Origin: Paraburkholderia sp. FT54 | Lineage (GTDB): Bacteria > Pseudomonadota > Gammaproteobacteria > Burkholderiales > Burkholderiaceae | Direction: 5' to 3' | Assembly: GCF_031585635.1 (NCBI RefSeq) | Contig: NZ_CP134195.1 | Coordinates: 744,001-808,000, forward strand | DNA: 64,000 bases | In this document: piece after piece, positions 25,802 through 35,529 of the stretch | Position numbering within the stretch: position 1 is the first letter of the stretch | Layout: every line of letters begins with the position of its first letter | Notes under the pieces: generated by a model | Told to the model about the DNA's origin: nothing | Database searches by the model: none | The model's input: only the letters and a program-made list of their open reading frames with translations | Position numbers and translations under genes: made by a program

Positions 25802-26350
25802 ATGAGTCAGACAGGCGAAGTCGCCACCCTCGGTGGCGGGTGTTTCTGGTGCCTCGAAGCGGTGTACCTGGGTGTCGACGGCGTGAACGCGGTGGAGTCG
25901 GGCTATGCGGGTGGCCAGACCCAGCGTCCGACCTACGAGCAGGTGTGCGACGGCGTGACGGGCCACGCCGAAGTCGTGAAGGTCGACTTCGATCCGGCGA
26001 AGATCAGTTATCGCGAGATTCTCGATATCTTGTTCGCGATCCACGATCCGACGCAGCTGAACCGGCAGGGCAACGACGTCGGCACGCAATACCGCTCGGT
26101 GATCTTCACGCATTCCGAAGCGCAGCGGGAAACGGCGTTGCAGGCGATCCGCGAGATCGGCGAGCAGGGCATTTACGACGGGCAGATCGTCACTCAGGTG
26201 CTGCCCCTCGACGGCAATTACTGGCCTGCCGAGGCTTATCACCAGAACTATTTTGCGCAGCACCCGAATCAGGGCTACTGCTCGTTCGTGGTGGCGCCGA
26301 AAGTCGCGAAGTTTCGTCAGAAGTTTGCTCACCGGATCAAGGCGAGCTAA
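25802..26350 (+). CDS. msrA: Peptide methionine (S)-S-oxide reductase
   Basis: A 182-aa MsrA that repairs methionine S-sulfoxide. Catalytic GCFWC (C14, with C17 second), the ESGYAGG motif, and the C-terminal GYC resolving cysteine are present. AAGGAG (25788-25793) supports the ATG at 25802; the longer frame from 25697 lacks support. Confidence 0.95.
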   Translation: MSQTGEVATLGGGCFWCLEAVYLGVDGVNAVESGYAGGQTQRPTYEQVCDGVTGHAEVVKVDFDPAKISYREILDILFAIHDPTQLNRQGNDVGTQYRSVIFTHSEAQRETALQAIREIGEQGIYDGQIVTQVLPLDGNYWPAEAYHQNYFAQHPNQGYCSFVVAPKVAKFRQKFAHRIKAS

Positions 26351-26361
26351 CGGGATGGGCG

Positions 26362-26386
26362 GCCGCTTGCGCGTTGCTCAAGCGGC
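26362..26386. terminator. Stem-loop between msrA and the DUF72 gene
   Basis: GCCGCTTG and CAAGCGGC (8 bp) bracket a 9-base loop and overlap the last codons of the convergent DUF72 gene. No clear T-run. Confidence 0.35.
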
Positions 26387-27733
26387 GGAGTCGGGCGGCT
26401 GCTCGTTTTCTTCGGACGGCGCGGGTTCATGGCCTTCGTGCTCGTGCTCATGAGCGATCCGCGCATACGCGTCGATAATTGCACGCGCCAGTTCAACACA
26501 ACTGAGCGGCGCCGAGCCTTCCGCTTTGTTGTTGATCGCGATCACCACCGGCTGGCCGGCCAGCGCATAGCGCGCAGCCAGTTCGGCGAGTGACGCGCGG
26601 GTCGCCGGGTCCTGATCGACCAACTGGTTGAACGGTTCGTACTTGGCCTTCGCCTGTTCGTATTTGAAGCCGCCGTGCAGACTCCAGCGCACGATCAGCG
26701 GCCCGGCCGGTTCGCCGTCCAGCAGCGCGAGCGCCGCGGCCTGGCGCAGCGGATCGGGCATACGCGCATGAATCCCGACGCAATAGCGCACGCCCGCCGT
26801 TTTGAGCGTGCGGATGAAGCGCGGCGTGAGCAGGCTCGCATCACGGATCTCGATCGCGTAGCAGGCGCTGTCCGGCAGCTGCGGCAAGGCCATCAAAAAT
26901 TCGGCCAGCCGTTCGATGAACACCGCCGGCTGCGCGAGCATCTGATCCGGTAGCGGCGAAAGCTGGAACACCAGCGCGCCGGCCTTGGCGCCGAGCCCTT
27001 CCAGACATGGCGTGACGAAGTCGTCAATCGCCATTTGCGCGTTCAGAAAACACGGATTCATCGAGACCGGCTCGCCGCGTTCGGCGCGCACGGTGGCATC
27101 GGTGATCGTCATCGGCGCTTTGACGATGAAGCGGAAATGCTCGGGCACTTGCTGCGCGTAACGCAAATACTCGGTGACCGTGAGCGCCTGATAAAACGAC
27201 CGGTCGATGCTGACCGTCTTCAGCAACGGATGCGCGCCGTACGCCGTGAGACCCTCGCGCGAGAGTTTGCTGTTGCTGTACTCGTCGCCGTAGACGATGC
27301 CGTTCCAGCCTGGAAAGGACCATGTCGAGGTGCCGAGGTGAATCTGCGGCGGCAGTTGCGCCGCGAGCGCGAGCAACTCGGGCGAAGGCGGAGCGGCGAG
27401 GATTTCGCGGGTGCGGCGTTTTTTGGGGGTGGGTGCGGGGTTGGCTTCGGGTGCGGCGGTGGCGTATTCCGGCACTGCCGTTTCGTCTTCCTGCCACAGC
27501 GAGGCGGCGCTGCCGGCCTTCGCGCGCGGCGGACGCCGGCGCTCAGGCTGCGTCGCGGCGCCGGGAGCGGTGGTTGCATCGACCGACCGATGCGGCAGCT
27601 TCACCTCGCCATCGCCCGTCGCCGTCGCCGCATCCACCGGCATTCCGAACAGATCGAACTGCACGGCTTCGCCCTCGGCGCCAGATTCGCCATCGACCGG
27701 CTGTTCAACTTCGCTTGTCCCGCTCTGGTCCAT
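26378..27733 (-). CDS. DUF72 (YecE-like) protein with long disordered N-terminus
   Basis: A 451-aa protein. Residues from about 130 to 420 form the DUF72 TIM-barrel-like domain (LGTSTWSFPGWNGIVY, YAIEIRDASLL, VVIAINNKAEGSAP). The first ~120 residues are Ala/Pro/Glu-rich and probably disordered, and contain QFDLFG near residue 25, which resembles a sliding-clamp binding motif (QL-D/S-LF). The C-terminal tail is rich in His and Glu. Biochemical function of DUF72 is not established. Confidence 0.83.
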   Translation of the reverse strand: MDQSGTSEVEQPVDGESGAEGEAVQFDLFGMPVDAATATGDGEVKLPHRSVDATTAPGAATQPERRRPPRAKAGSAASLWQEDETAVPEYATAAPEANPAPTPKKRRTREILAAPPSPELLALAAQLPPQIHLGTSTWSFPGWNGIVYGDEYSNSKLSREGLTAYGAHPLLKTVSIDRSFYQALTVTEYLRYAQQVPEHFRFIVKAPMTITDATVRAERGEPVSMNPCFLNAQMAIDDFVTPCLEGLGAKAGALVFQLSPLPDQMLAQPAVFIERLAEFLMALPQLPDSACYAIEIRDASLLTPRFIRTLKTAGVRYCVGIHARMPDPLRQAAALALLDGEPAGPLIVRWSLHGGFKYEQAKAKYEPFNQLVDQDPATRASLAELAARYALAGQPVVIAINNKAEGSAPLSCVELARAIIDAYARIAHEHEHEGHEPAPSEENEQPPDSAA

Positions 27734-27804
27734 CAGTGTTCGACCTGCTGATCAAAGGTTGCTCCACGTCGCCCGCTCATGCACGGCGCCGCGGCCCAAC
27801 CGTA

Positions 27805-29019
27805 TCACAGCGGTTTGTCGTACATATAGCGGCGCGACCACGGCAGGGTTTTCGCGCTGCGGCCGGCTTTACGGCACACCACCTGGTAGATCGAGACGTC
27901 GTCGTTTTCGAACGCATACGCGCAACCGGCGAGGTACACGCGCCAGATGCGGAATTTTTCGTCGTCGACGAGCTTGCGGGCTTCCTCCGCATGCGCTTCG
28001 AAATTCTCCGCCCAGATGTCCAGCGTGTGCGCATAGTGACGGCGCAGGCTTTCGACGTCAACCGCTTCGAGTCCGCCGCGCTGCATCGACTCGAGCGCGA
28101 GGCTGATATGCGGCAGTTCGCCGTCCGGAAACACATAGCGGTCGATGAATTCGCCGCCGCCGAGCGCGGTTTCGCCGCTGTCCGCATCGCTCGACGTGAT
28201 GCCGTGATTCATGGCGACGCCGTCGTCGACCAGCAGATCGCGGATCTTCTCGAAGTAGCCCGGCAGATTCTTGCGGCCCACGTGCTCGAACATGCCGACG
28301 CTGGTGATGCGATCGAATTGCCCTTCGACGTCGCGATAATCCTGCAGACGAATCTCGATCTGGCCTTCCAGACCCGCCGCTTTCACGCGCGCGGTGGCGA
28401 GGTCGAACTGGTTCTGCGAGAGCGTCACGCCCACACACCGCGCGCCGAACTTCTGCGCCGCGCGCAGGACGAGCGCGCCCCAACCGCAGCCGATATCGAG
28501 CAGGCGCTGCCCCGGTTGCAACTGGATCTTGGTGAGGATGTGGTCGATCTTCTTGATCTGCGCGGTGGCGAGATCTTCGTTGCCGTTCTCGAAGTACGCG
28601 CACGAGTACACCATGTTCTCGTCGAGCCACAACTTGTAGAACTCGTTCGAGACGTCGTAGTGATACTGGATCGCCTTCCTGTCCGACGCTTTCGAATGAT
28701 TGAAGTAGCGGCGCACGCGCGCCAGCTTGCCCGCGCTGGTAACCGTATTGCGCGCCAGCTGGTAGCCGATATTGATGATGTCCGACAGCTTGCCCTCAAT
28801 GTCGATCTTGCCCTTCACGTACGCCTCGCCAAGGTTGTCGAGGCTCGGTTCGAGCAGATAGGGCAGCGCCGTGGCGCTTTTGACATGTAGCGTGACCTGA
28901 GGCGCGGCGAACTGCCCGAAGTCATGTTGCTGACCGTCCCACAGCACGAGGCGTGCAGGAACGTTAGCTTTGATTTTTACATCTTCCACCCACTGCGCCA
29001 GCTTCTTCTCCCAGAACAT
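27805..29019 (-). CDS. cfa: Cyclopropane-fatty-acyl-phospholipid synthase family protein
   Basis: A 404-aa SAM-dependent methyltransferase that should add a methylene bridge to unsaturated phospholipid acyl chains at the inner membrane. It has an N-terminal lipid-binding region, YHYDVSNEFYKLWLDENMVYSCAYF, the SAM motif LLDIGCGWGAL, and the C-terminal EDVSIY-like FENDDVSIYQVV segment. Length and motifs match Cfa. It is 71 bases upstream of the DUF72 gene on the same strand and may be co-transcribed. Confidence 0.88.
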   Translation of the reverse strand: MFWEKKLAQWVEDVKIKANVPARLVLWDGQQHDFGQFAAPQVTLHVKSATALPYLLEPSLDNLGEAYVKGKIDIEGKLSDIINIGYQLARNTVTSAGKLARVRRYFNHSKASDRKAIQYHYDVSNEFYKLWLDENMVYSCAYFENGNEDLATAQIKKIDHILTKIQLQPGQRLLDIGCGWGALVLRAAQKFGARCVGVTLSQNQFDLATARVKAAGLEGQIEIRLQDYRDVEGQFDRITSVGMFEHVGRKNLPGYFEKIRDLLVDDGVAMNHGITSSDADSGETALGGGEFIDRYVFPDGELPHISLALESMQRGGLEAVDVESLRRHYAHTLDIWAENFEAHAEEARKLVDDEKFRIWRVYLAGCAYAFENDDVSIYQVVCRKAGRSAKTLPWSRRYMYDKPL

Positions 29020-29160
29020 GTGAACTCTCCGTGTCCGTTGAACTAAAGCAAAGCCTGTGTGGATCGCAACTCAATGCGGCGCGACTCCCATGCCGCGAGA
29101 TGCCATCCGGCCGCCGCGCGCTGCTGCGTTGGCAACGCGCCGGCGGCGTTGTATTCCGAT

Positions 29161-29802
29161 TCAAGGCGATAGGCGGGAGATTTGCCAGTCGCCGTGTTCA
29201 CTTGAACGCGTGTAGAGCAAACGGTCGTGAAGACGCGACGGCCGGCCCTGCCAGAATTCGATTGCTTCGGGCACCAAACGATAACCGCCCCAATGCGGTG
29301 GCCGTGGTGGCTGGTCGCCGTATTGCAGGCGGATTTCGCGTTCGCGTGTTTCGAGCTGCGAACGGCTTTCAATTACCTGACTCTGATTCGATGCCCACGC
29401 GCCGATGCGCGAACCTAGTGGGCGCGATGCGAAATATGCGTCGCTTTCTTCTGCGCTGGTTTTGACGATGCGGCCTTCCACGCGCACCTGGCGTTCGAGT
29501 TCGATCCAGTAGAACAGCAGGCTGGCATACGGATTGGCGGCCAGTTCGCGGCCTTTACGGCTTTCGTAATTAGTGAAGAACACGAAGCCACGCTCGTCAA
29601 CGCCTTTGATCAGCACGATGCGCGCCGACGGGCGGCCGCGCGAGTCGACCGTGGCCAGCGTCATGGTATTCGGTTCGGGCAGTTTGGCGTCGACTGCTTG
29701 TTGAAACCACGTATCGAATTGACGAAACGGGTTGCGGTCGATATCGGCAACATCCAAAGAACCCAGCGAATAGTTTTTTCGAAGTTCAGCGAGTGAGGTC
29801 AT
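29161..29802 (-). CDS. pdxH: Pyridoxamine/pyridoxine 5'-phosphate oxidase
   Basis: A 213-aa FMN enzyme making pyridoxal 5'-phosphate. Motifs: [27 protein letters not shown], the [14 protein letters not shown] segment, and the C-terminal substrate-binding [13 protein letters not shown]. Full length for the family. Divergent from tcdA with a 230-base gap. Confidence 0.95.
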   Translation of the reverse strand: MTSLAELRKNYSLGSLDVADIDRNPFRQFDTWFQQAVDAKLPEPNTMTLATVDSRGRPSARIVLIKGVDERGFVFFTNYESRKGRELAANPYASLLFYWIELERQVRVEGRIVKTSAEESDAYFASRPLGSRIGAWASNQSQVIESRSQLETREREIRLQYGDQPPRPPHWGGYRLVPEAIEFWQGRPSRLHDRLLYTRSSEHGDWQISRLSP

Positions 29803-30032
29803 GTTCTTATGCGAACGCTACAGTTCAATCAGTATAGCTAAGGCGCTGATTTTTTGCCGGCAGCCAGGTCAAGGCCTCGCGCGGTGCGTTCGTGTGTGCC
29901 GACGTGCGGATGGCTTTCGGTGCTGCGCGTTTCGCGGCGATGCAAGCTGGCGCGTTCAGGCAAAATACGGGGTTGCGTATGCCTTCGCATCGCCACTTCG
30001 TGTTTTTTGCCTGACCACCGAGCCCTGCCATC

Positions 30033-30890
30033 ATGTCCAGCACCACCGCGCATTCCGATCTTACTACCAGCCTCGACGGGAGTGAAACCGCCGACCGCGC
30101 GCGGCGCTTCGGCGGCATAGCGCGACTGTATGGCGCGCCGGCTCTCGCCGCGTTTGAAGGCGCGCACGTCGCGGTGATCGGCATCGGCGGAGTGGGGTCG
30201 TGGGTGGCCGAGGCGCTGGCGCGCAGCGCGGTCGGTACGCTGACGCTGATCGATCTCGACAACGTCGCCGAGAGCAACACGAACCGGCAGATCCACGCGC
30301 TCGACGGCAACTACGGGAAACCGAAGGTCGAGGCCATGGCCGAACGTATCGCGGCAATCAATCCGTTTTGCGTCGTGCGTCTGATCGAGGACTTCGTCGA
30401 GCCGGATAACTTCGACGCAACGCTCGGCGGCGGCTTCGATTACGTGATCGATGCGATCGACAGCGTGCGCACCAAGACCGCGTTGATCGCATGGTGCGTG
30501 GAGAAGAAGCAGCCGTTGATCACCGTCGGCGGCGCGGGTGGCCAGCTCGACCCGACGCGCATTCGCATCGACGATCTCGCGCTGACGATCCAGGACCCGT
30601 TGCTGTCGAAAGTGCGCGGGCAATTGCGCAAGCAGCACGGTTTTCCGCGCGGCCCGAAGGCCAGGTTCAAGGTGAGCGCGGTGTATTCCGACGAACCGCT
30701 GATCTATCCGGAAGCCGCCGTCTGCGATATCGACGAGGAAGCGGAACACGTCACCACGTCGCCGGGCCACACGGGGCCGGTCGGTTTGAACTGCGCGGGA
30801 TTTGGTTCGAGCGTGTGCGTGACGGCGAGCTTCGGTTTTGCCGCAGCCGCGCATGTGTTGCGGGCGCTGGCGAAGCAGGCGACAGCTTGA
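30033..30890 (+). CDS. tcdA: tRNA threonylcarbamoyladenosine dehydratase
   Basis: A 285-aa E1-like ATP-dependent enzyme (formerly CsdL/YgdL) that cyclises t6A37 to ct6A37 in ANN-decoding tRNAs. It has RFGGIARLYG, the nucleotide-binding VIGIGGVGSWVAEAL, and LIDLDNVAESNTNRQ. The N-terminus is slightly extended; no strong ribosome site marks the ATG. The partner sulfur genes csdA/csdE are not adjacent. Confidence 0.9.
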   Translation: MSSTTAHSDLTTSLDGSETADRARRFGGIARLYGAPALAAFEGAHVAVIGIGGVGSWVAEALARSAVGTLTLIDLDNVAESNTNRQIHALDGNYGKPKVEAMAERIAAINPFCVVRLIEDFVEPDNFDATLGGGFDYVIDAIDSVRTKTALIAWCVEKKQPLITVGGAGGQLDPTRIRIDDLALTIQDPLLSKVRGQLRKQHGFPRGPKARFKVSAVYSDEPLIYPEAAVCDIDEEAEHVTTSPGHTGPVGLNCAGFGSSVCVTASFGFAAAAHVLRALAKQATA

Positions 30891-30924
30891 GGCAAGTCAC
30901 GCCGTGGTGGATGCCGCGGTGTCG

Positions 30925-30958
30925 TATTCAGGCGCCGCTGGGGCGCCGCGCCTGAATA
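30925..30958. terminator. Bidirectional stem-loop between tcdA and the thioredoxin-like gene
   Basis: TATTCAGGCGC pairs perfectly with GCGCCTGAATA (11 bp) around a 12-base GC-rich loop, between two convergent genes. The A/T ends of the stem give short U-runs in both directions. Confidence 0.5.
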
Positions 30959-30976
30959 GCGATTGAGTCAATCAGA

Positions 30977-31825
30977 TCAGAACAACGAAGCGCTCAGCTT
31001 GCGCCGCCATTGCGACACCAGCTCCGGCTGATGCGCGGCCAGATCGAATACCGAGAGCATCGTCTTGCGGCCGATATCTTCGCGGAAGGTGCGGTCACGT
31101 TGCACGATCGCGAGCAGCTGTTCGAGCGCCTCCGCGTATTTGCGGCGAGCGATAAACGCGCTAGCCAGATCGAAACGCGCTTCGAGATCGGCGGGGTTCG
31201 CCGCGACCTTTGCCTCCAGCGCGTCCGTGGGCGGCAAGTCGGCTGCGGCGTCCACCGCGTCGAGGCGCGTCTTGATCGCGTTGAAACGCGCGTCGATACC
31301 TTGCGTTGTTTTCGGCGACAGCAGATCGACTTCGTTGCGCGCTTCGTCGATACGGTTGTCTTCGAGCAGCATTTCAATGCGGTCCATGCGCGCTTCGTCG
31401 AAACCCGGGTCGTAGGCGAGGGCGGCTTGCAGCGCGTCGTAGGCATCTTCGCGGCGGCCTTCGGCCAGCGCGGTTTGCGCCTCCAGACGCGAGGCGTCCG
31501 CGCCTTGCGGCACGAGCCGCTCGATAAACTCGCGTAACTGACCTTCAGGCAGCACGCCGACAAACTGATCGACCGGCCGCCCGTCGGCGAAGGCCATGAC
31601 GTGCGGAATGCTGCGCACCTGGAAGTGCGCGGCCAGCTCCTGGTTCTCGTCTACGTTCACCTTCACCAGCTTCCATTTGCCGGCGGCTTCGGCTTCGAGC
31701 TTTTCCAGCATCGGGCCAAGCGTCTTGCACGGGCCGCACCAGGGCGCCCAGAAATCGACCAGCACGGGGGCCAGTGTCGACGCCGTGATGACGTCCTGTT
31801 CGAAAGTGGCCAGAGTGGTGTCCAT
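30977..31825 (-). CDS. cnoX: Thioredoxin-domain co-chaperone, CnoX (YbbN)-like
   Basis: A 282-aa protein: thioredoxin fold (1-110) with WAPWCGPCK (C30, C33), then a TPR-like helical half with repeated Ala-rich helices (LAEGRREDAYDALQAAL and following). This layout matches CnoX/YbbN, a chaperedoxin that protects proteins from hypochlorous-acid damage and works with GroEL. The E. coli protein lacks one active-site cysteine; here CGPC is complete, so thiol reductase activity is likely retained. Confidence 0.85.
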   Translation of the reverse strand: MDTTLATFEQDVITASTLAPVLVDFWAPWCGPCKTLGPMLEKLEAEAAGKWKLVKVNVDENQELAAHFQVRSIPHVMAFADGRPVDQFVGVLPEGQLREFIERLVPQGADASRLEAQTALAEGRREDAYDALQAALAYDPGFDEARMDRIEMLLEDNRIDEARNEVDLLSPKTTQGIDARFNAIKTRLDAVDAAADLPPTDALEAKVAANPADLEARFDLASAFIARRKYAEALEQLLAIVQRDRTFREDIGRKTMLSVFDLAAHQPELVSQWRRKLSASLF

Positions 31826-31906
31826 TGCGTCCTCGTCGATAAAACGGTCTGTTGACTATTTGGGGCCGAACACCGCGGATTCAATGCTCCCCGAAGCCGC
31901 TTGCGC

Positions 31907-32782
31907 TCATTTGCGCTCGGGCAGCGGGATCCATTCAGTTTCGCCCGGCACCTTGCCCATTTCCTGATTGCTCCACGCGAGCTTCGCGGCTTCGATCTTC
32001 TCGCGCGAACTGGCGACGAAATTCCATTCGATAAAGCGCTCGCCGTCCAGCTTTTCGCCGCCGAGCAGCATGACGCGCGCGCCGTGGGTGCTCGCCAGCG
32101 TCACCGTTTCGTCGAGCGCGAGCACCGCCATCTGGCCGACTTCGAGCGGCGTGCCGTCGATCTCCAGATCGCCGTCGACGAGATAGACGCCGCGTTCTTC
32201 GTGCTCCGGTTCGAGCGCGAACGCGCCGCCCGGTGCGAATTCGCCGGCCACATACAGCGTGCCGGAGAACGTCGCGACCGGCGAGGTTTCGCCGAACGCG
32301 GTGCCGGCGATCACCCGCAGCGTGACGCCATTGCGCTCGACCACCGGCAGCGTGTCGGCGGCGTGATGCGCGAACGACGGCTCGATTTCCTCGTCGTCGA
32401 GCGGCAGCGCGACCCACGTCTGAATGCCGTGCATGGTCTGGCCGCTCGCGCGATCCTCGTCCGGGGTGCGCTCGGAGTGGACGATGCCGCGCCCGGCCGT
32501 CATCCAGTTGACGTCGCCGGGGACGATTTTCTGCGCCGAGCCGAGGCTGTCGCGATGCATGATCGCGCCTTCGAACAGATAGGTCACGGTGGCGAGGCCG
32601 ATATGCGGATGCGGCCGCACGTCGAGGCCGACGCCGGGTTCGAGGGTGGCCGGCCCCATGTGGTCGAAGAAGATGAACGGGCCGATCAGGCGCGCCGCCA
32701 TGGCCGGCAGCACGCGCCGCACGGTCAGACTGCCGACGTCGCGCAGATGCGGTTTGAGGACTGCTTTGATGGAGGAGGACAT
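31907..32782 (-). CDS. Pirin family protein
   Basis: A 291-aa bicupin. Metal ligands in the N-terminal cupin are H58 and H60 (RPHPHIG), H102 and E104 (IVHSERTP). Some bacterial pirins have quercetinase activity; others regulate metabolism. ATG at 32782 is the family start; an in-frame ATG at 32821 adds a proline-rich leader and is less likely. It is 81 bases upstream of cnoX on the same strand. Confidence 0.88.
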   Translation of the reverse strand: MSSSIKAVLKPHLRDVGSLTVRRVLPAMAARLIGPFIFFDHMGPATLEPGVGLDVRPHPHIGLATVTYLFEGAIMHRDSLGSAQKIVPGDVNWMTAGRGIVHSERTPDEDRASGQTMHGIQTWVALPLDDEEIEPSFAHHAADTLPVVERNGVTLRVIAGTAFGETSPVATFSGTLYVAGEFAPGGAFALEPEHEERGVYLVDGDLEIDGTPLEVGQMAVLALDETVTLASTHGARVMLLGGEKLDGERFIEWNFVASSREKIEAAKLAWSNQEMGKVPGETEWIPLPERK

Positions 32783-32959
32783 AGGCAGGCTCGGCTGGAG
32801 TGGTGGGGGGATTGGGCTCAATGAACGATTCTACTGCGGTGGACCTGATGACGACGGCTGCGCGACACGTCGACTCTCCGGGAATCCGTAGCGCGGGTCA
32901 TCGCCTGGCGCTGCCGGCTCCGCTAAACTGCCGGATCGAACAATCAATTGGAGACCGGG

Positions 32960-33841
32960 ATGTCCCCCAGGGATCTGCTGCTTGCGCTGGTCGTCGTCGT
33001 GGCGTGGGGCGTCAATTTCGTCGTGATCAAGGTGGGTCTGCATGGCGTGCCGCCGATGCTGCTCGGCGCGCTGCGCTTCGCGCTCGCCGCGGTGCCGGCG
33101 GTGTTTTTCATCAAACGGCCCAACCTGCCGTGGCGCTGGCTGATCGCCTACGGCGCGACGATTTCGTTCGGGCAGTTCGCCTTTCTGTTCTCGGCCATGT
33201 ATGTCGGTATGCCGGCCGGACTGGCCTCCCTGGTATTGCAGGCGCAGGCGTTTTTCACACTGATCTTCGCGGCCTTGTTCCTGCATGAGCGGCTCCGCTT
33301 GCCGAATGTCGCGGGTTTGCTGATCGCGGCGGGCGGCCTTGCCGTGATCGGCATGCAAGGCGGCCACGCCATGACGCTGGCCGGCTTTGTCCTCACGTTG
33401 TGCGCCGCGTGTTCGTGGGCGCTCGGCAATATCGTCACCAAGAAGGTGGGCAAGGTCGATCTCGTCGGACTCGTGGTGTGGGGCAGCCTGATTCCGCCGC
33501 TGCCGTTTTTCGCGCTGTCGTATGCGTTGGAGGGGCCGCAGCGAATCGTCGCCGCGCTTTCCGGCATCAGTGCGATGTCGATCTTCGCTATCGTGTATCT
33601 CGCGTTCATCGCCACGCTGATCGGTTACGGTTTGTGGAGCCGGCTGCTGTCGCGCTATCCGGCGAGTCAGGTCGCGCCGTTTTCGCTGCTGGTGCCGATT
33701 GTCGGCTTGGCATCGGCGTCCCTTTTTCTCGACGAGCAACTGTCCGCGGCGCAGATCGCCGGCGCTTTGCTGGTGATGGCGGGCCTGGCCGTGAACGTGT
33801 TCGGCGGCTGGGTCGTGCAGCGGTTTGCACCGGCGCGCTGA
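32960..33841 (+). CDS. EamA-family amino-acid/metabolite exporter
   Basis: A 293-aa ten-helix drug/metabolite transporter with two EamA repeats (first ~5-135, second ~145-285). The N-terminal WGVNFVVIKVGL and the length resemble E. coli EamA, an O-acetylserine/cysteine exporter; the substrate here is unknown. GGAGA supports the ATG at 32960. Divergent from pirin. Confidence 0.85.
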   Translation: MSPRDLLLALVVVVAWGVNFVVIKVGLHGVPPMLLGALRFALAAVPAVFFIKRPNLPWRWLIAYGATISFGQFAFLFSAMYVGMPAGLASLVLQAQAFFTLIFAALFLHERLRLPNVAGLLIAAGGLAVIGMQGGHAMTLAGFVLTLCAACSWALGNIVTKKVGKVDLVGLVVWGSLIPPLPFFALSYALEGPQRIVAALSGISAMSIFAIVYLAFIATLIGYGLWSRLLSRYPASQVAPFSLLVPIVGLASASLFLDEQLSAAQIAGALLVMAGLAVNVFGGWVVQRFAPAR

Positions 33842-33880
33842 GCGACTGGCTCGTCTGCACGAGGACGGAAAACGAAGACG

Positions 33881-33908
33881 AAAAAACGGCCGCTTCGAGC
33901 GGCCGTTT
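33881..33908 (-). terminator. Intrinsic terminator of amiC
   Basis: AAACGGCCGCT-TCG-AGCGGCCGTTT is a perfect 11-bp stem, and on the minus strand it is followed by TTTTTT. It ends the tsaE-amiC transcript and may also stop the EamA message from the other side. Confidence 0.8.
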
Positions 33909-33939
33909 GCACTGCATCGTATCGTCGCAAGCGAACGCG

Positions 33940-35529
33940 TCACGTCATGCGATTCTTCGCAAGCGGTGGATTCGCCGCGAAATAGCGCTTGATGCCGGTC
34001 ATGATCGCATCGGCCATCTTGTCCCGGTACGCGTCGTCGTTCAGGCGGCGCTCTTCGTCCGGGTTGCTGATGAAGGCGGTCTCCACGAGGATCGACGGAA
34101 TGTCCGGCGCCTTCAGCACCGCGAAGCCCGCCTGTTCGACCGAGCCCTTGTGCAGCTTGTTGATGCCGCCGATTTCCTTCAGCACGAAGTTGCCGTAACG
34201 CATCGAGTCGCGAATCTGCGCCGTGGTCGACATATCGAACAACGCGCGATTCACGGTAGCGTCAGCGGACTTGATATTGATCCCGCCGATCTGATCCGAC
34301 GAGTTCTCCTTGTTCGCCATCCAGCGCGCCGCGGCGCTCGACGCGCCATGCTCGGACAGCGCGAACACCGACGAACCCTTGGCGTCGGGCGTGGTGAACG
34401 CGTCGGCATGGATCGACACGAACAGGTCCGCACCGACGCGCCGCGCCTTCTGCACGCGCACGTTCAGCGGCACGAAGAAGTCGGCGTCGCGCGTCATCAT
34501 GGCGCGCATGTTCGGTTGCCCGTCGATCTTCGCGCGCAGCTTCTTCGCGATGTCGAGCGCGACGTGTTTCTCGTACGTGCCCGAGCCGCCGATCGCGCCC
34601 GGGTCTTCGCCGCCGTGGCCCGGATCGATCGCAACGGTCAACAGACGCACCGTGTTGCTCTTGCCGGACTTGGGATTGGTGAAGGCGTAGGTGTCGTCGC
34701 TGCCGGCGTCGTCCGCGCCCAGCGTGTTCGCGCTGTTGCCTTTATTGCGAGCGATGGCCGTGGGCGGTGCCACCGGCGCCACCGGAGCAGCAGGCGTGGC
34801 CGGCTTGCCGAACATCGGCGGAACAGGTGTCGGCGCAACATGCACCGGAGGACGCGGCACGCCCGGCGCGGCGCCGCTGCCGCCGTTCTGCGCGTAGCGC
34901 TCGAAGAACGCCTCGCTGTTGTCGGCGGTGGGCGGCGTGGTGCCCGGACCGCTCAGCGTGGCGGGCGGCGGCGCGGCGTTCTCTTCGTTCAACGTCTGCT
35001 GCTTGTGTTCCGTCTGTGCGAGCAGATCCATCAACGGATCAGGCGCGACGGCGGGGTACAGGTCGAACACCAGCCGGTACTTGTACGCGCCGACCGGCGG
35101 CAGCGTGAACACCTGCGGCTTCACCGAGCCCTTCAGATCGAACACCATGCGCACCACATGTGGCTGGTATTGTCCGACGCGCACCGACTGGATCTGCGGA
35201 TCGTTCGGCGTGATCTGCGACACCAGGTCCTTCAGCGCCTGATCCAGATCGAGGCCGCTCAGATCGACCACCAGCCGGTCCGGTCCCTGCAGCAACTGCT
35301 GGGCGTTCTGCAGCGGCTGATCGGATTCGATCGTCACGCGCGTGTAGTCGCGCGCCGGCCAGACCCGCACGCCGAGCACCGAACTCGCCCACGCGAGCCG
35401 CGGCGCGACGAGGCCGAGCACGAGCGTGGACGCACCCGCGCGCAGAATCTGCCGGCGCCGCCAGTTATGCGTTGCGGTAGCCGCCGATTCGATCGAGCGG
35501 AACGGTTTGATCAACATCTTTCGAGACAT
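33940..35529 (-). CDS. amiC: N-acetylmuramoyl-L-alanine amidase AmiC
   Basis: A 529-aa periplasmic zinc amidase that cleaves septal peptidoglycan. A twin-arginine signal (NWRRRQILRAGA, hydrophobic core, WASS) fits the Tat export known for AmiC. An AMIN domain (~50-155) for septal targeting, a long Pro/Ala-rich linker (~160-290), and an Amidase_3 domain (~300-515) follow, with AIDPGHGGEDPGA, the E in GTYEKHVAL, H in VSIHADAF and E in VETAFISN. Its start overlaps the tsaE end by 19 bases. Confidence 0.93.
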   Translation of the reverse strand: MSRKMLIKPFRSIESAATATHNWRRRQILRAGASTLVLGLVAPRLAWASSVLGVRVWPARDYTRVTIESDQPLQNAQQLLQGPDRLVVDLSGLDLDQALKDLVSQITPNDPQIQSVRVGQYQPHVVRMVFDLKGSVKPQVFTLPPVGAYKYRLVFDLYPAVAPDPLMDLLAQTEHKQQTLNEENAAPPPATLSGPGTTPPTADNSEAFFERYAQNGGSGAAPGVPRPPVHVAPTPVPPMFGKPATPAAPVAPVAPPTAIARNKGNSANTLGADDAGSDDTYAFTNPKSGKSNTVRLLTVAIDPGHGGEDPGAIGGSGTYEKHVALDIAKKLRAKIDGQPNMRAMMTRDADFFVPLNVRVQKARRVGADLFVSIHADAFTTPDAKGSSVFALSEHGASSAAARWMANKENSSDQIGGINIKSADATVNRALFDMSTTAQIRDSMRYGNFVLKEIGGINKLHKGSVEQAGFAVLKAPDIPSILVETAFISNPDEERRLNDDAYRDKMADAIMTGIKRYFAANPPLAKNRMT

